This document shows positions 1-6,297 of a stretch of 6,414 nt of DNA, one piece after another. The translations under genes and the position numbers were made by a program. The DNA comes from Candidatus Cloacimonadota bacterium (GTDB lineage: Bacteria > Cloacimonadota > Cloacimonadia > Cloacimonadales > TCS61). Location of the stretch: positions 1 to 6,414 of the forward strand of contig DAOUTP010000108.1 in the NCBI GenBank assembly GCA_030626645.1, in the 5' to 3' direction. Each line of letters starts with the position of its first letter. The stretch's first letter is position 1. Under the pieces are notes generated by a model. That model ran no database searches and was not told the origin of the DNA. It saw nothing but the letters and a program-made list of their open reading frames with translations.

Positions 1-210
1 ATAAAAGATCACCAATTTGTTTTTGCCAGTATTTTGGGTGTTATTACTGTAAGTGTTTGGCGAAACATTGATCTAACCGGATTCTGGCAGAATGTAGATG
101 AACTGTATATGGGGATAATTGCAACTTCATTTGGATTAGCAGGTTATGGAATTATTTATAAGTATTATACTAAGAGAAAATCACCAATAATTAGCGAGGA
201 TAAATTATGA
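1..210 (+). CDS. C-terminal fragment of a membrane transporter, probably sodium:solute symporter family
   Basis: An open frame runs from the window edge to a TGA at 208-210, giving the last 69 residues of a protein whose start lies outside the window. It begins with a hydrophobic stretch (FVFASILGVITVSVW, about residues 6-20). A polar loop with NIDLTGFWQNVDELY follows, then a second hydrophobic segment (about 37-54) and a basic tail with YTKRKS. The pattern of a helix ending in VW, a short loop, an LY-containing turn and a last helix followed by positive charges resembles the C-terminal end of sodium:solute symporters. No diagnostic SSS signature is in view, so the family is inferred. Its stop overlaps the next start as ATGA, so the two genes are probably co-transcribed and translationally coupled. 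The transported substrate cannot be told. Confidence 0.7.
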   Translation: MKDHQFVFASILGVITVSVWRNIDLTGFWQNVDELYMGIIATSFGLAGYGIIYKYYTKRKSPIISEDKL

Positions 211-1010
211 ATATCATAAATGAAATGAAAAAGAAAAAAATGATCATCGGAATGGTTCATGTTGATGCGCTTCCCGGCACACCGAATAATAATTACTCCA
301 TCTCACAAATAATCTCTCAAGCGGTTCAGGAAGCAAAATTGTATGAACAAAATGGATTAGATGCTATCATCTTGGAAAACATGCACGATGTGCCGTATCT
401 GAACAGAAAAGTAGGACCGGAAATAACAGCTTCAATGACAGCCATTGCATCTGAAGTTAATAAGAATATATCCATCTCATGTGGTGTTCAGATATTGGCA
501 GGAGCCAATATGGAAGCGCTGGCAGTTGCTCAAGCATCAGGATGCGAATTTATCCGAGTTGAAGGTTTTGTCTATTCTCATATTGCAGACGAGGGATTGA
601 TGAACGCTTGTGCAGGAGAACTTATGCGATATAGAAAAAATATCGGAGCTGAAGATATTGCAATATTTGCAGATATAAAAAAGAAACACTCTTCACATTC
701 AATCACATCTGATCTTGATATCACAGATTTCGCTGAAGCTTGCAAATTTTTTCTTGCAGATGGGATAATTATTACCGGCAAATCAACTGCGGAAGAAGCA
801 GATATAAAAGAATTACAAAAAGTACGCAAAACTTGTGATCTCCCAATCCTTATAGGCTCTGGAATTACAATAAATAATATTGATAAATTTTGGGATCTTG
901 CTGATGGTTTTATTATTGGTTCACATTTTAAAGAAGATGGAAATTGGCAGAATCCTGTTTCTGACAGTAGAATTAAATCATTCATAAAATATGTAAATAA
1001 ATTGGAATAA
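207..1010 (+). CDS. BtpA/SgcQ-family TIM-barrel protein
   Basis: The 267-residue protein has the usual length and motif order of the BtpA/SgcQ family: IGMVHVDALPGTP (14-26) near the N terminus, ENMHDVPY (57-64), GVQILAGAN (93-101), EFIRVEGFVYSHIADEGLM (114-132), a RYR block (141-143), ADIKKKHSSH (155-164), ITGKSTA (189-195), GSGITINNID (217-226) and ADGFIIGSHFKEDG (232-245). The last two look like the phosphate-binding end of a (beta/alpha)8 barrel. Family members include BtpA, needed for photosystem I stability in cyanobacteria, and SgcQ of an enteric sugar operon. No reaction is firmly established, and here a phototrophic role is unlikely. The start has a GAGGA ribosome site at 196-200, six bases upstream. 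The ATGA overlap with the transporter fragment suggests it handles something linked to the imported solute, possibly a sugar or nucleoside derivative, but that is inference. A weak TAATCA/TGATTA hairpin lies just downstream at 1025-1042. Confidence 0.88.
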   Translation: MNIINEMKKKKMIIGMVHVDALPGTPNNNYSISQIISQAVQEAKLYEQNGLDAIILENMHDVPYLNRKVGPEITASMTAIASEVNKNISISCGVQILAGANMEALAVAQASGCEFIRVEGFVYSHIADEGLMNACAGELMRYRKNIGAEDIAIFADIKKKHSSHSITSDLDITDFAEACKFFLADGIIITGKSTAEEADIKELQKVRKTCDLPILIGSGITINNIDKFWDLADGFIIGSHFKEDGNWQNPVSDSRIKSFIKYVNKLE

Positions 1011-1059
1011 ATAGTAAAACATAATAATCAATACGCTGATTACAAGTTAATATTTTTTT

Positions 1060-1090
1060 AAATAAAAAGCGCTAACCAATGGTTAGCGCT
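1060..1090 (-). terminator. Rho-independent terminator of the tRNA cluster
   Basis: A perfect 10-bp stem (1068-1077 paired with 1081-1090) closes a three-base loop. Read on the minus strand it lies just after the tRNA-Leu 3' end and is followed by a T-rich run (CTTTTTATTT, toward 1060), the normal layout of an intrinsic terminator. On the plus strand the downstream run is TTCTATTT, so it could also stop transcription of the BtpA-family gene, less efficiently. Confidence 0.85.
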
Positions 1091-1096
1091 TCTATT

Positions 1097-1183
1097 TGGT
1101 ACCAGAGGCCGGACTTGAACCGGCACGACCCAAAGATCGAGGGATTTTAAGTCCCTTGTGTCTACCAATTCCACCACTCCGGC
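1097..1183 (-). tRNA. tRNA-Leu (anticodon UAA)
   Basis: On the minus strand, an 87-nt tRNA begins with acceptor GCCGGAG paired to CTCTGGT, followed by discriminator A and an encoded CCA. The D-arm region contains GGTGGAATTGGTAGACAC. The anticodon stem AGGGA/TCCCT closes the loop CTTAAAA, giving anticodon UAA. A long class II variable arm follows, as expected for leucine, then the T-arm GCCGG-TTCAAGT-CCGGC. The first acceptor pair is a G-U wobble. It is the last of three tRNAs in transcription order and is followed by the terminator. Confidence 0.97.
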
Positions 1184-1211
1184 AAGAATATATCCACTCA
1201 GAACACACATA

Positions 1212-1285
1212 TGGAGGCGACACCCGGATTCGAACCGGGGATAAAGATTTTGCAGACCTTTGCCTTACCACTTGGCGATGTCGCC
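1212..1285 (-). tRNA. tRNA-Cys (anticodon GCA)
   Basis: On the minus strand, a 74-nt tRNA has acceptor GGCGACA/TGTCGCC, discriminator T and encoded CCA. The anticodon stem AAGGT/ATCTT, with one G-U pair, closes the loop CTGCAAA, giving anticodon GCA. The T-arm is CCCGG-TTCGAAT-CCGGG. It is the middle gene of the cluster: 11 bases separate it from tRNA-Gly and 28 from tRNA-Leu, so a common transcript is likely. Confidence 0.97.
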
Positions 1286-1296
1286 AAAATTTATAA

Positions 1297-1371
<75 letters not shown>

Positions 1372-1385
1372 TCACTTCAAAAAGC

Positions 1386-1414
1386 AAAATCCGAATTTAT
1401 GGATTTATTGTCAA
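1386..1414 (-). promoter_or_regulatory. Possible sigma70-type promoter for the tRNA cluster
   Basis: On the minus strand a perfect TTGACA (1414-1409) starts just after the MEMO-family stop codon. A poor -10 candidate, GATTTT (1391-1386), follows after 17 bases, which would place the transcript start about ten bases before tRNA-Gly. The exact -35 hexamer and its position support a dedicated tRNA promoter. The weak -10 keeps this tentative, and read-through from the MEMO-family gene is the alternative. Confidence 0.35.
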
Positions 1415-1415
1415 A

Positions 1416-2234
1416 TTATTTATACACACAACTAGAGAGATAACCAACAACCTGCTTATAGTCACCACTTACTTCACCGGAATTTCTGTAATCCAGATTT
1501 TTAATTTTGGAATAATTAAATTCTTTAGCAAGATTCATTAAAGTTAAGATACCTCCTATACCACAAGCTTCTACATTACCCAGCTTCATATTATTTTCCA
1601 TTTCAATGATATCCAGATTCTCTAGATTCTTAGCAAGTTTGGTATCCATCTCGGTTGCTATTTCACTATCATAATAATGACTCTGGTCACTGCTGATAAT
1701 AAAAACTGTGTTATCTAAACGGTCTTTGAAATATTCTGCCAGGATACTGGATAGTCGTCTACTGTTCTCCGGATTTTGTTCTCCCAACAGTATTGGAACT
1801 ATCTTAGCATTCGGTTTTACTTGCTGTAGAAATGGTAATTGTACTTCCAGAGAATGCTCAATATTATTTGCATAATAACTTGTTTCCATTTTGTATCTAA
1901 CTTTCAAATCATTAATAATATCCTTTGCTACTTTAACTCCACCTAAAGGAGTTAAATACTCATCATAATCGCCTAGCGAAAAATCAAAATCAGCAAATCT
2001 ATGACTTGGTGCAATTATCACAGCCAGATCAAAATCCTTTTTCTTTAACGCATTAAAGCTGAAAGCTGCACACTGCCCGGAATAAACAAATCCGGCATGA
2101 GGTGATATCACTCCTAATATATCACCTTGCTCCTCTCTAATTATTGCTTTCTGCAAATAATCGGTTATCATATTTGTTAAAATACTTGAATCACCCGGAT
2201 AAAAACTACCAGCAACTACAGGATTTCTTATCAT
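1416..2234 (-). CDS. MEMO1 / AmmeMemoRadiSam system protein B family
   Basis: The 272-residue protein opens with IRNPVVAGSFYPGD, the hallmark N terminus of the MEMO family. It contains ISPHAGFVYSG (43-53), IIAPSHR (73-79), EHSLEVQLPFL, IISSDQSHYYD and EACGIGG. H46, H78 and C224 line up with the three residues (His49, His81, Cys244) reported as metal or copper/iron ligands in human MEMO1. The fold is related to class III extradiol dioxygenases, but bacterial function is unknown. In many prokaryotes the gene accompanies an AMMECR1-domain protein and a radical-SAM enzyme; neither is visible here, so the gene looks like an orphan. The start at 2234 is preferred over upstream in-frame ATGs because a strong AAAGGAG site precedes it by five bases, and because conserved sequence begins right there. 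It is divergent from pdxA and lies upstream of the tRNA cluster on the same strand. Confidence 0.93.
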   Translation of the reverse strand: MIRNPVVAGSFYPGDSSILTNMITDYLQKAIIREEQGDILGVISPHAGFVYSGQCAAFSFNALKKKDFDLAVIIAPSHRFADFDFSLGDYDEYLTPLGGVKVAKDIINDLKVRYKMETSYYANNIEHSLEVQLPFLQQVKPNAKIVPILLGEQNPENSRRLSSILAEYFKDRLDNTVFIISSDQSHYYDSEIATEMDTKLAKNLENLDIIEMENNMKLGNVEACGIGGILTLMNLAKEFNYSKIKNLDYRNSGEVSGDYKQVVGYLSSCVYK

Positions 2235-2239
2235 AATTT

Positions 2240-2246
2240 CTCCTTT
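2240..2246 (-). promoter_or_regulatory. Ribosome binding site fixing the MEMO-family start
   Basis: On the minus strand AAAGGAG sits five bases before the ATG at 2234. The longer reading frame, which begins at 2270, would put this site inside the coding region, and its extra 12 residues do not match the family N terminus. Confidence 0.75.
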
Positions 2247-2379
2247 CATTAAATGCAGAATTCTAAACATATCATTTTCTTTGCTTTGCTAAATTATTAT
2301 TTAATACTTTTATGACAACAAATAAATTGACAAATTGAGTGTTTTTTTGGGGAAATTTATTTATAAGTAAATTTAAGGT
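2247..2379. promoter_or_regulatory. Divergent intergenic region between the MEMO-family gene and pdxA
   Basis: This very AT-rich gap must hold the promoters for both directions. On the plus strand a perfect TTGACA occurs at 2327-2332, but no good -10 follows at 16-18 bases; the nearest TATAAG-like hexamer (2362-2367) is too far away. On the minus strand two TTGTCA hexamers (2330-2335 and 2313-2318) are followed by AT-rich DNA without a clear -10. No riboswitch-like structure was recognised. Confidence 0.35.
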
Positions 2380-2389
2380 AGGAGAGGAG
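2380..2389 (+). promoter_or_regulatory. Tandem Shine-Dalgarno sequence of the pdxA fusion gene
   Basis: AGGAG is repeated back to back directly before the ATG at 2392. The first copy has the usual seven-base spacing; the second is only two bases from the start codon and is probably not the functional one. Confidence 0.7.
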
Positions 2390-2391
2390 CT

Positions 2392-4098
2392 ATGAAGAAA
2401 ATAGCAATCACAACAGGAGATCCAGCCGGAATAGGTCCGGAAATTACTTCCAAAGCTATTAGATTTTTAAAATTACGAAAAGATATAATTTTTATAGTTT
2501 ATGGTAAACTTGATATATTTAATGATGGTAATCCTATTGTAAAAATTGATAAAAGCACAGATGCAACTTCTCCTGAAAATATTTATTGGATTGAGATCGA
2601 CAGTAAAATTCAAATGGGAAAGCCAACTGCAGAAAGTGGAAAGATCGCTTATGAGATACTATCACGTTGCGCTGTGGATATTAATTCCAAAAGCATTGCA
2701 GCCGTTGTTACTGCACCTGTAAGTAAAGATGCGATCCGTAAAACACATCCAACTTTTATTGGACACACAGAATTTTTTGCAACAAGTTCTAACACAAAAA
2801 ATGTGATAATGTCATTCTGGGGTCCATATTTTAATCTCTCGCTTCTAACCACTCATATCGCAGTATCTGATGTATCAAAACATTTTACTTCATCATCACT
2901 TAAAACTAAATTCAGATTGATCCATCAAGAGACAAATAAAATGATAGAGAATCCAAAAATTGCCATGCTGGCAGTAAATCCTCATGCAGGCGAGAATGGA
3001 GCTTTCGGGAATGAAGATCAGCTTATTGCTTCGATTCTAAAGGATTTAAAAGAAGAAAATATTTACATTGATGGTCCCTTCCCTGCTGATACATTTTTTG
3101 CTACAAAAGCAACTACTTATGATATGATAATTTCTGCTTATCACGATCAGGGGCTGATCCCGTTTAAAATGATCTCAGCCGATGAGGGAGTTAACGTTAC
3201 ACTTGGTCTACCATTCATCCGCACATCGGTTGATCACGGAACTGCATACGATATAGCCGGCAAAGGTATAGCCTCGGAAAGGAGCCTTCTACAGGCAATA
3301 AAATTTGCGGAAAAAATGATCTCAAAACCCGATGAGATTACTAACAATAATTATGGTATATTTGCTGAATATTATGACAAATATATGGGACATGTTGACT
3401 ATAAAAACTGGATAGATTTTATTTTATCACAATATAATAAAGCTTATGGCAAAAGTCCTGAAAAGATTTTGGAACTTGCCTGCGGAACTGCTAATATTGC
3501 ATCGCAATTAGTTAAGAAAGGACTCAAAGTGGATGCTTCTGATATCTCCCCGGAAATGCTGAAAATAGCTTCTGAAAAACCTTTTCCTCCAAATCTGAAA
3601 TTACAGAAAATGACGGACCAGCTTCCAAAACATAAATATGATCTTGTTCTTTTACTTTTTGACAGTTTAAATTATTTACTAAGTATGAAGAAAGTAGATC
3701 TATTACTTAATAATGTTCATAATACTCTGGTTGCGAACGGAATTTTTGTTTTTGATGTTACAACCCCGAGAAACAGTAAGATGAACTTTGATGGTTTTAT
3801 TAATATTGAGCAATCACAAGATGATATTTTCATACATCAAAGTGATTTTGAAGATTCAGAAAATATTCAAGTATCAAAACTTACTTTTTTTAAGAAAAAG
3901 GGATTTCTATTTGCCAGATATGATGAAGAACATAAGCAAAAAATATTTAAAATTAGTGAGTTAATAAAAAACATTAAAAAAACCGAATTCAAATTAAAGG
4001 GAATTTATCGCATAGGTTATGATGAGAATCTTGTTGATCACGATCCTAAAATACTTGAATCTAATTTCTCACGGTTGTTCTTTGTTTTGGAAAAGTAA
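2392..4098 (+). CDS. pdxA: Fusion of 4-hydroxythreonine-4-phosphate dehydrogenase (PdxA) with a YqeM-like SAM-dependent methyltransferase
   Basis: Residues 1 to about 312 form a full PdxA, which oxidises 4-phosphohydroxy-threonine with NAD in the DXP-dependent pyridoxal phosphate pathway. Visible motifs are TGDPAGIGPEI (8-18), GHTEFFA (124-130), the three metal-binding histidines H155 (LTTHIA), H198 (NPHAGENGAFG) and H251 (YHDQGLIPFK), and the substrate residues K259, N268 and R277. The last three keep the same spacing from H251 as their E. coli counterparts. After AIKFAEKMISKPDE the frame continues into a class I methyltransferase: YGIFAEYYDKYM (321-332), motif I ILELACGTANIA (359-370), acidic D384 in DISPEML, and LLFDSLNYLL (421-430). 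This order resembles the YqeM family of Firmicutes, whose substrate is unknown. The linker has no stop and no ATG, GTG or TTG suited to a separate start, so the two parts appear to be made as one 568-residue protein. A base lost by mutation or sequencing error at the junction remains possible. The stop overlaps the rnhB start as TAATG. Confidence 0.9.
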   Translation: MKKIAITTGDPAGIGPEITSKAIRFLKLRKDIIFIVYGKLDIFNDGNPIVKIDKSTDATSPENIYWIEIDSKIQMGKPTAESGKIAYEILSRCAVDINSKSIAAVVTAPVSKDAIRKTHPTFIGHTEFFATSSNTKNVIMSFWGPYFNLSLLTTHIAVSDVSKHFTSSSLKTKFRLIHQETNKMIENPKIAMLAVNPHAGENGAFGNEDQLIASILKDLKEENIYIDGPFPADTFFATKATTYDMIISAYHDQGLIPFKMISADEGVNVTLGLPFIRTSVDHGTAYDIAGKGIASERSLLQAIKFAEKMISKPDEITNNNYGIFAEYYDKYMGHVDYKNWIDFILSQYNKAYGKSPEKILELACGTANIASQLVKKGLKVDASDISPEMLKIASEKPFPPNLKLQKMTDQLPKHKYDLVLLLFDSLNYLLSMKKVDLLLNNVHNTLVANGIFVFDVTTPRNSKMNFDGFINIEQSQDDIFIHQSDFEDSENIQVSKLTFFKKKGFLFARYDEEHKQKIFKISELIKNIKKTEFKLKGIYRIGYDENLVDHDPKILESNFSRLFFVLEK

Positions 4099-4709
4099 TG
4101 CCTTTATATAAAGCTGAGAAGAACTTTACTAAAGAATTTGGAGTTATAGCCGGAGTTGATGAAGCCGGTCGTGGACCGCTGGCAGGGCCGGTTGTAACGG
4201 CTGCTGTTATTTTGGATTTGAATAAGAAAATTCCAGGACTAAACGATTCTAAGAAACTGAGTGAAAAGAAGCGGGAAGAACTTTATAAAATAATTACAGA
4301 AGAAGCAATTTGCTGGGAAGTTAAGGTAGTCTCACCTGAGATAATTGATAAGATAAACATTTTGCAAGCAACACTTTATGGAATGGAAGAAGCTGTTCTA
4401 GCTCTGAAAGTCAAACCGGATTTATGTTTAATTGATGGAAATAAAATACCTAAAAAGTTAGTTGAATTTTCTAAGGCAATTGTAAAAGGTGATGGAAAAA
4501 TTGCTTCAATTGCTGCTGCCTCAATTCTGGCAAAAGTTACTCGTGACAGACTTATGCACAAACTTCATGAAAAATTTCCACAGTATAATTTCAAACAGAA
4601 TAAAGGATATCCCACAAAGGAACATATTGCAGCTCTTGATAAATATGGCATCCTCGATTGTCATCGCAGATCATATAAGCCAATACAGCAATTGACTTTG
4701 AAGTTTTAG
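4098..4709 (+). CDS. rnhB: Ribonuclease HII
   Basis: The 203-residue protein has normal RNase HII length. It cuts the RNA strand of RNA-DNA hybrids and starts removal of single ribonucleotides built into DNA, in the cytoplasm with Mg or Mn. Family motifs are GVDEAGRGPLAGP (19-31), LNDSKKLSEKKR (48-59), LIDGNK (111-116), VKGDGKIASIAAASILAKVTRD (129-150) and NKGYPTKEH (168-176) with HRRSYKP (189-195). The catalytic acidic set is visible as D21, E22, D113 and D150. The GRG of residues 24-26 belongs to the ribonucleotide-recognition motif, and Y163 is the likely partner tyrosine. Its ATG overlaps the upstream stop (TAATG) and only a weak GGAAAAG precedes it, so translation probably depends on coupling to the fusion gene. 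No clear terminator is seen after it. Confidence 0.97.
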   Translation: MPLYKAEKNFTKEFGVIAGVDEAGRGPLAGPVVTAAVILDLNKKIPGLNDSKKLSEKKREELYKIITEEAICWEVKVVSPEIIDKINILQATLYGMEEAVLALKVKPDLCLIDGNKIPKKLVEFSKAIVKGDGKIASIAAASILAKVTRDRLMHKLHEKFPQYNFKQNKGYPTKEHIAALDKYGILDCHRRSYKPIQQLTLKF

Positions 4710-4780
4710 TTTAGCAATCCATAACTCTAATGTGAATGAATGGGTTAGGGAAGTTTCAAATAATACTTAAATCAACATAA

Positions 4781-4808
4781 TTGACAATATAGAGTTGATC
4801 TCTATTAT
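4781..4808 (+). promoter_or_regulatory. Sigma70-type promoter for the 4839-5956 gene pair
   Basis: A perfect TTGACA (4781-4786) and a five-of-six TATTAT (4803-4808) are separated by 16 bases. This predicts a transcript start near 4815 and a leader of about 25 bases before the ATG at 4839, with an AAGGAA ribosome site at 4827-4832. It is the best promoter in the window and separates this pair from the pdxA-rnhB unit. Confidence 0.65.
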
Positions 4809-4838
4809 TAGTTTTGATTCTCGATTAAGGAATATTTT

Positions 4839-5396
4839 ATGAAAAAATGGTTGTTGATATTGATTCTAGTTTTAGGATTATTCACCGTGTTATCAGCCAA
4901 ACTTGTTATTTTAGAGTTTAAAGATGAAACATCTTTCAAGTGCGAGCCGCTTTATTGTAGTGACTCTCTACTATACATTTGGACAGGATTTGATGAGTTC
5001 AACATAAATTCTCTTTTAAATGATTCTTATAGAAACATTTATGCAATTAAGATATCAAATCTTAATAAAGTTATGCTCAGGATTCCAAAAAGCATGGATA
5101 AAAGTGCCAAGAAAGCATTTACAACAACATTACTAATTGGAGGAGCAATTACCCTAATAAATTTTCGTGATCAAGATATTACCAGTATTCTTGGGTTCAA
5201 TGGTATTTTTAACATAATTCTTGGGTCTGGACTTACGCTGCTGCTTGATATTTTTACAAATATTCCAAAAAACTTGAATATGGCACGTTCCAATAAACAT
5301 GATAGGAATTTAAAAATAATTAGAGATTATTGCCTAATACAAAGTCATCCGGAAATTAACTTAATCAATAAAATGATACGGGAAGTCCAACCATGA
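4839..5396 (+). CDS. Uncharacterised exported or membrane protein, first of a paralogous pair
   Basis: I do not recognise a named family. The 185-residue product starts with a clear signal sequence: MKKW, a hydrophobic core to about residue 18, and a plausible signal peptidase I site after LSA (20). A small, probably beta-rich region (21-83) holds KDETS, two cysteines (C35, C40), and SLLYIW ending at W48. IYAIKISNLNKV at 68-78 follows. Two hydrophobic segments (about 95-109 and 117-139) could be membrane spans, followed by a basic, likely helical tail (147-185) with HPEINLINKMI. The same layout and several aligned residues recur in the next gene. The start has an AAGGAA site, and a strong promoter lies just upstream. 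The final ATGA is shared with the next gene, so they form a two-gene operon. An envelope role is inferred only from topology. Confidence 0.8.
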   Translation: MKKWLLILILVLGLFTVLSAKLVILEFKDETSFKCEPLYCSDSLLYIWTGFDEFNINSLLNDSYRNIYAIKISNLNKVMLRIPKSMDKSAKKAFTTTLLIGGAITLINFRDQDITSILGFNGIFNIILGSGLTLLLDIFTNIPKNLNMARSNKHDRNLKIIRDYCLIQSHPEINLINKMIREVQP

Positions 5397-5956
5397 CATT
5401 TAAAAAGATCATATTATGTTCACTGATCCTATTTCTCTTATCCAGCATGTATCCATCTGAATTATTCGAAGTAGTAAAGATAAGAATGAAAGATGGTTCG
5501 ATAAGAACCTCTCAAATTCTTTGTTGTGGTAAATCTGGCTTAATTTTATGGAATAGCCGTTTACCTTACAAAGCAGAATTAATTATAACTTATGCAGAAT
5601 ATATCCCATACAATAAGATAAAGCGAATCCAAGCTGATAACTATATGAATGTTCTACCTTTAGCTATAGGTTTTTATACCGGTGTTGGGTTAGCGTTAAC
5701 ACAATTCTTAAAGAAACCAGAAACTGCTGAAGGGGCCTTTTATAATGGCTTGGGAGCTATCGTTTTATTTGGGTATAGTATTTCAATTGGAGCTTTAGGT
5801 TCAGTTCTTAGTGTTGTAATGCCACGTCGATATAAAGCTGATGAATTTTCAAAAAAAAGAATCGCCAGTAAAGGTCATATCATTTTCACAAATAATTTTC
5901 CTCCTGAGGTAATGGCTATGCTTGCAAAGTATGAAAAGAATAAATCTAAACCCTAA
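5393..5956 (+). CDS. Uncharacterised exported or membrane protein, second of a paralogous pair
   Basis: This 187-residue product is also of unknown function. It has an N-terminal hydrophobic stretch (5-18) after MTFKK that looks like a signal sequence or anchor; no lipobox is convincing. A region with MKDGSIRT, L43-C44-C45 and LILW (W53) follows, then YIPYNKIKRI (70-79). Two hydrophobic segments (about 86-104 and 118-143) and a tail with FTNNFPPEVMAMLAKYEK complete it. An ungapped match to the preceding protein keeps K-D, L, C, S, L and W at identical spacing, with NKI/NKV later, supporting an old duplication. The KDGS..(I/L)...S.LI.W pattern is like small beta domains seen in other secreted proteins of uncertain role. 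The ATG overlaps the upstream stop (ATGA), with GGGAAG at 5380-5385 as ribosome site. No typical terminator follows directly. Confidence 0.8.
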   Translation: MTFKKIILCSLILFLLSSMYPSELFEVVKIRMKDGSIRTSQILCCGKSGLILWNSRLPYKAELIITYAEYIPYNKIKRIQADNYMNVLPLAIGFYTGVGLALTQFLKKPETAEGAFYNGLGAIVLFGYSISIGALGSVLSVVMPRRYKADEFSKKRIASKGHIIFTNNFPPEVMAMLAKYEKNKSKP

Positions 5957-6011
5957 AAGAATATTAGAATCGCGCTCAAATGACACGACTTGCTATAAGT
6001 ACCAACGACAG

Positions 6012-6073
6012 GCAGAACAATGTTCTGCTATTACAATAGTAAATTATTGTAGGGACAGCTCACCGAGCTGTCC
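6012..6073. repeat. Composite palindromic repeat: three hairpins in a row
   Basis: Three inverted repeats follow each other closely. The first is GCAGAACA/TGTTCTGC around one base (6012-6028). The second is TACAATA/TATTGTA with a six-base loop (6032-6038, 6045-6051). The third is GGACAGCTC/GAGCTGTCC with loop ACC (6053-6061, 6065-6073). A variant of the first arm, GCAGAAATGTT, recurs immediately after (6074-6084). The chain of hairpins and its GC content, higher than its surroundings, resemble interspersed extragenic palindromic elements found in many copies in some genomes. Copy number cannot be judged from one window. Confidence 0.7.
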
Positions 6074-6100
6074 GCAGAAATGTTAGAGCAAACATAATCT

Positions 6101-6127
6101 TGTCATCCTCAGCTTGACTGGGGATCT
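6101..6127. repeat. REP-like palindrome (GTCATCC...GGATCT type)
   Basis: An eight-pair stem, ATCCTCAG (6105-6112) with CTGGGGAT (6118-6125) and one G-U pair, closes the loop CTTGA. It sits in the flank TGTC...CTAA. This closely resembles the GTCATCCTGAGCTTG...GGATCT class of extragenic palindromes I know from many bacterial genomes, including Bacteroidota relatives. Such elements often lie after convergent or terminal genes. Confidence 0.65.
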
Positions 6128-6297
6128 AAATTTCTATCTTGACTAAAATCCAATTTAAAAAGAATTTCACAATAGAAATAAAGAAAAGTGGATTTTCAGA
6201 CAAATTGAGACATGAGAAGGTTAGATTGACAAAGAATACGATTGATAAGATAAAGAGTTCACCTGATAATTTGAATATCAATATTGAGAATTGAATG

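Noticed and set aside
578..985. Minus-strand open frame of 135 codons opposite the BtpA-family gene
   Set aside because: It is the antisense shadow of a gene with clear family motifs and resembles no known protein.
2234..2270. Upstream start for the MEMO-family gene at 2270
   Set aside because: The extra 12 residues do not match the family, and the strong AAAGGAG site lies inside that extension, properly spaced for the ATG at 2234.
2247..2391. PLP or other riboswitch ahead of pdxA
   Set aside because: The leader is AT-rich with no recognisable conserved aptamer elements or terminator/antiterminator pair.
3310..3370. Frameshift artefact joining two genes in the pdxA fusion
   Set aside because: Other frames at the junction do contain stops and an ATG, but no single placement gives a clean PdxA stop plus an in-frame methyltransferase start, so true fusion is the simpler reading; not fully excluded.
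6012..6127. CRISPR array
   Set aside because: The hairpins differ from one another and there is no constant repeat with regular spacers.
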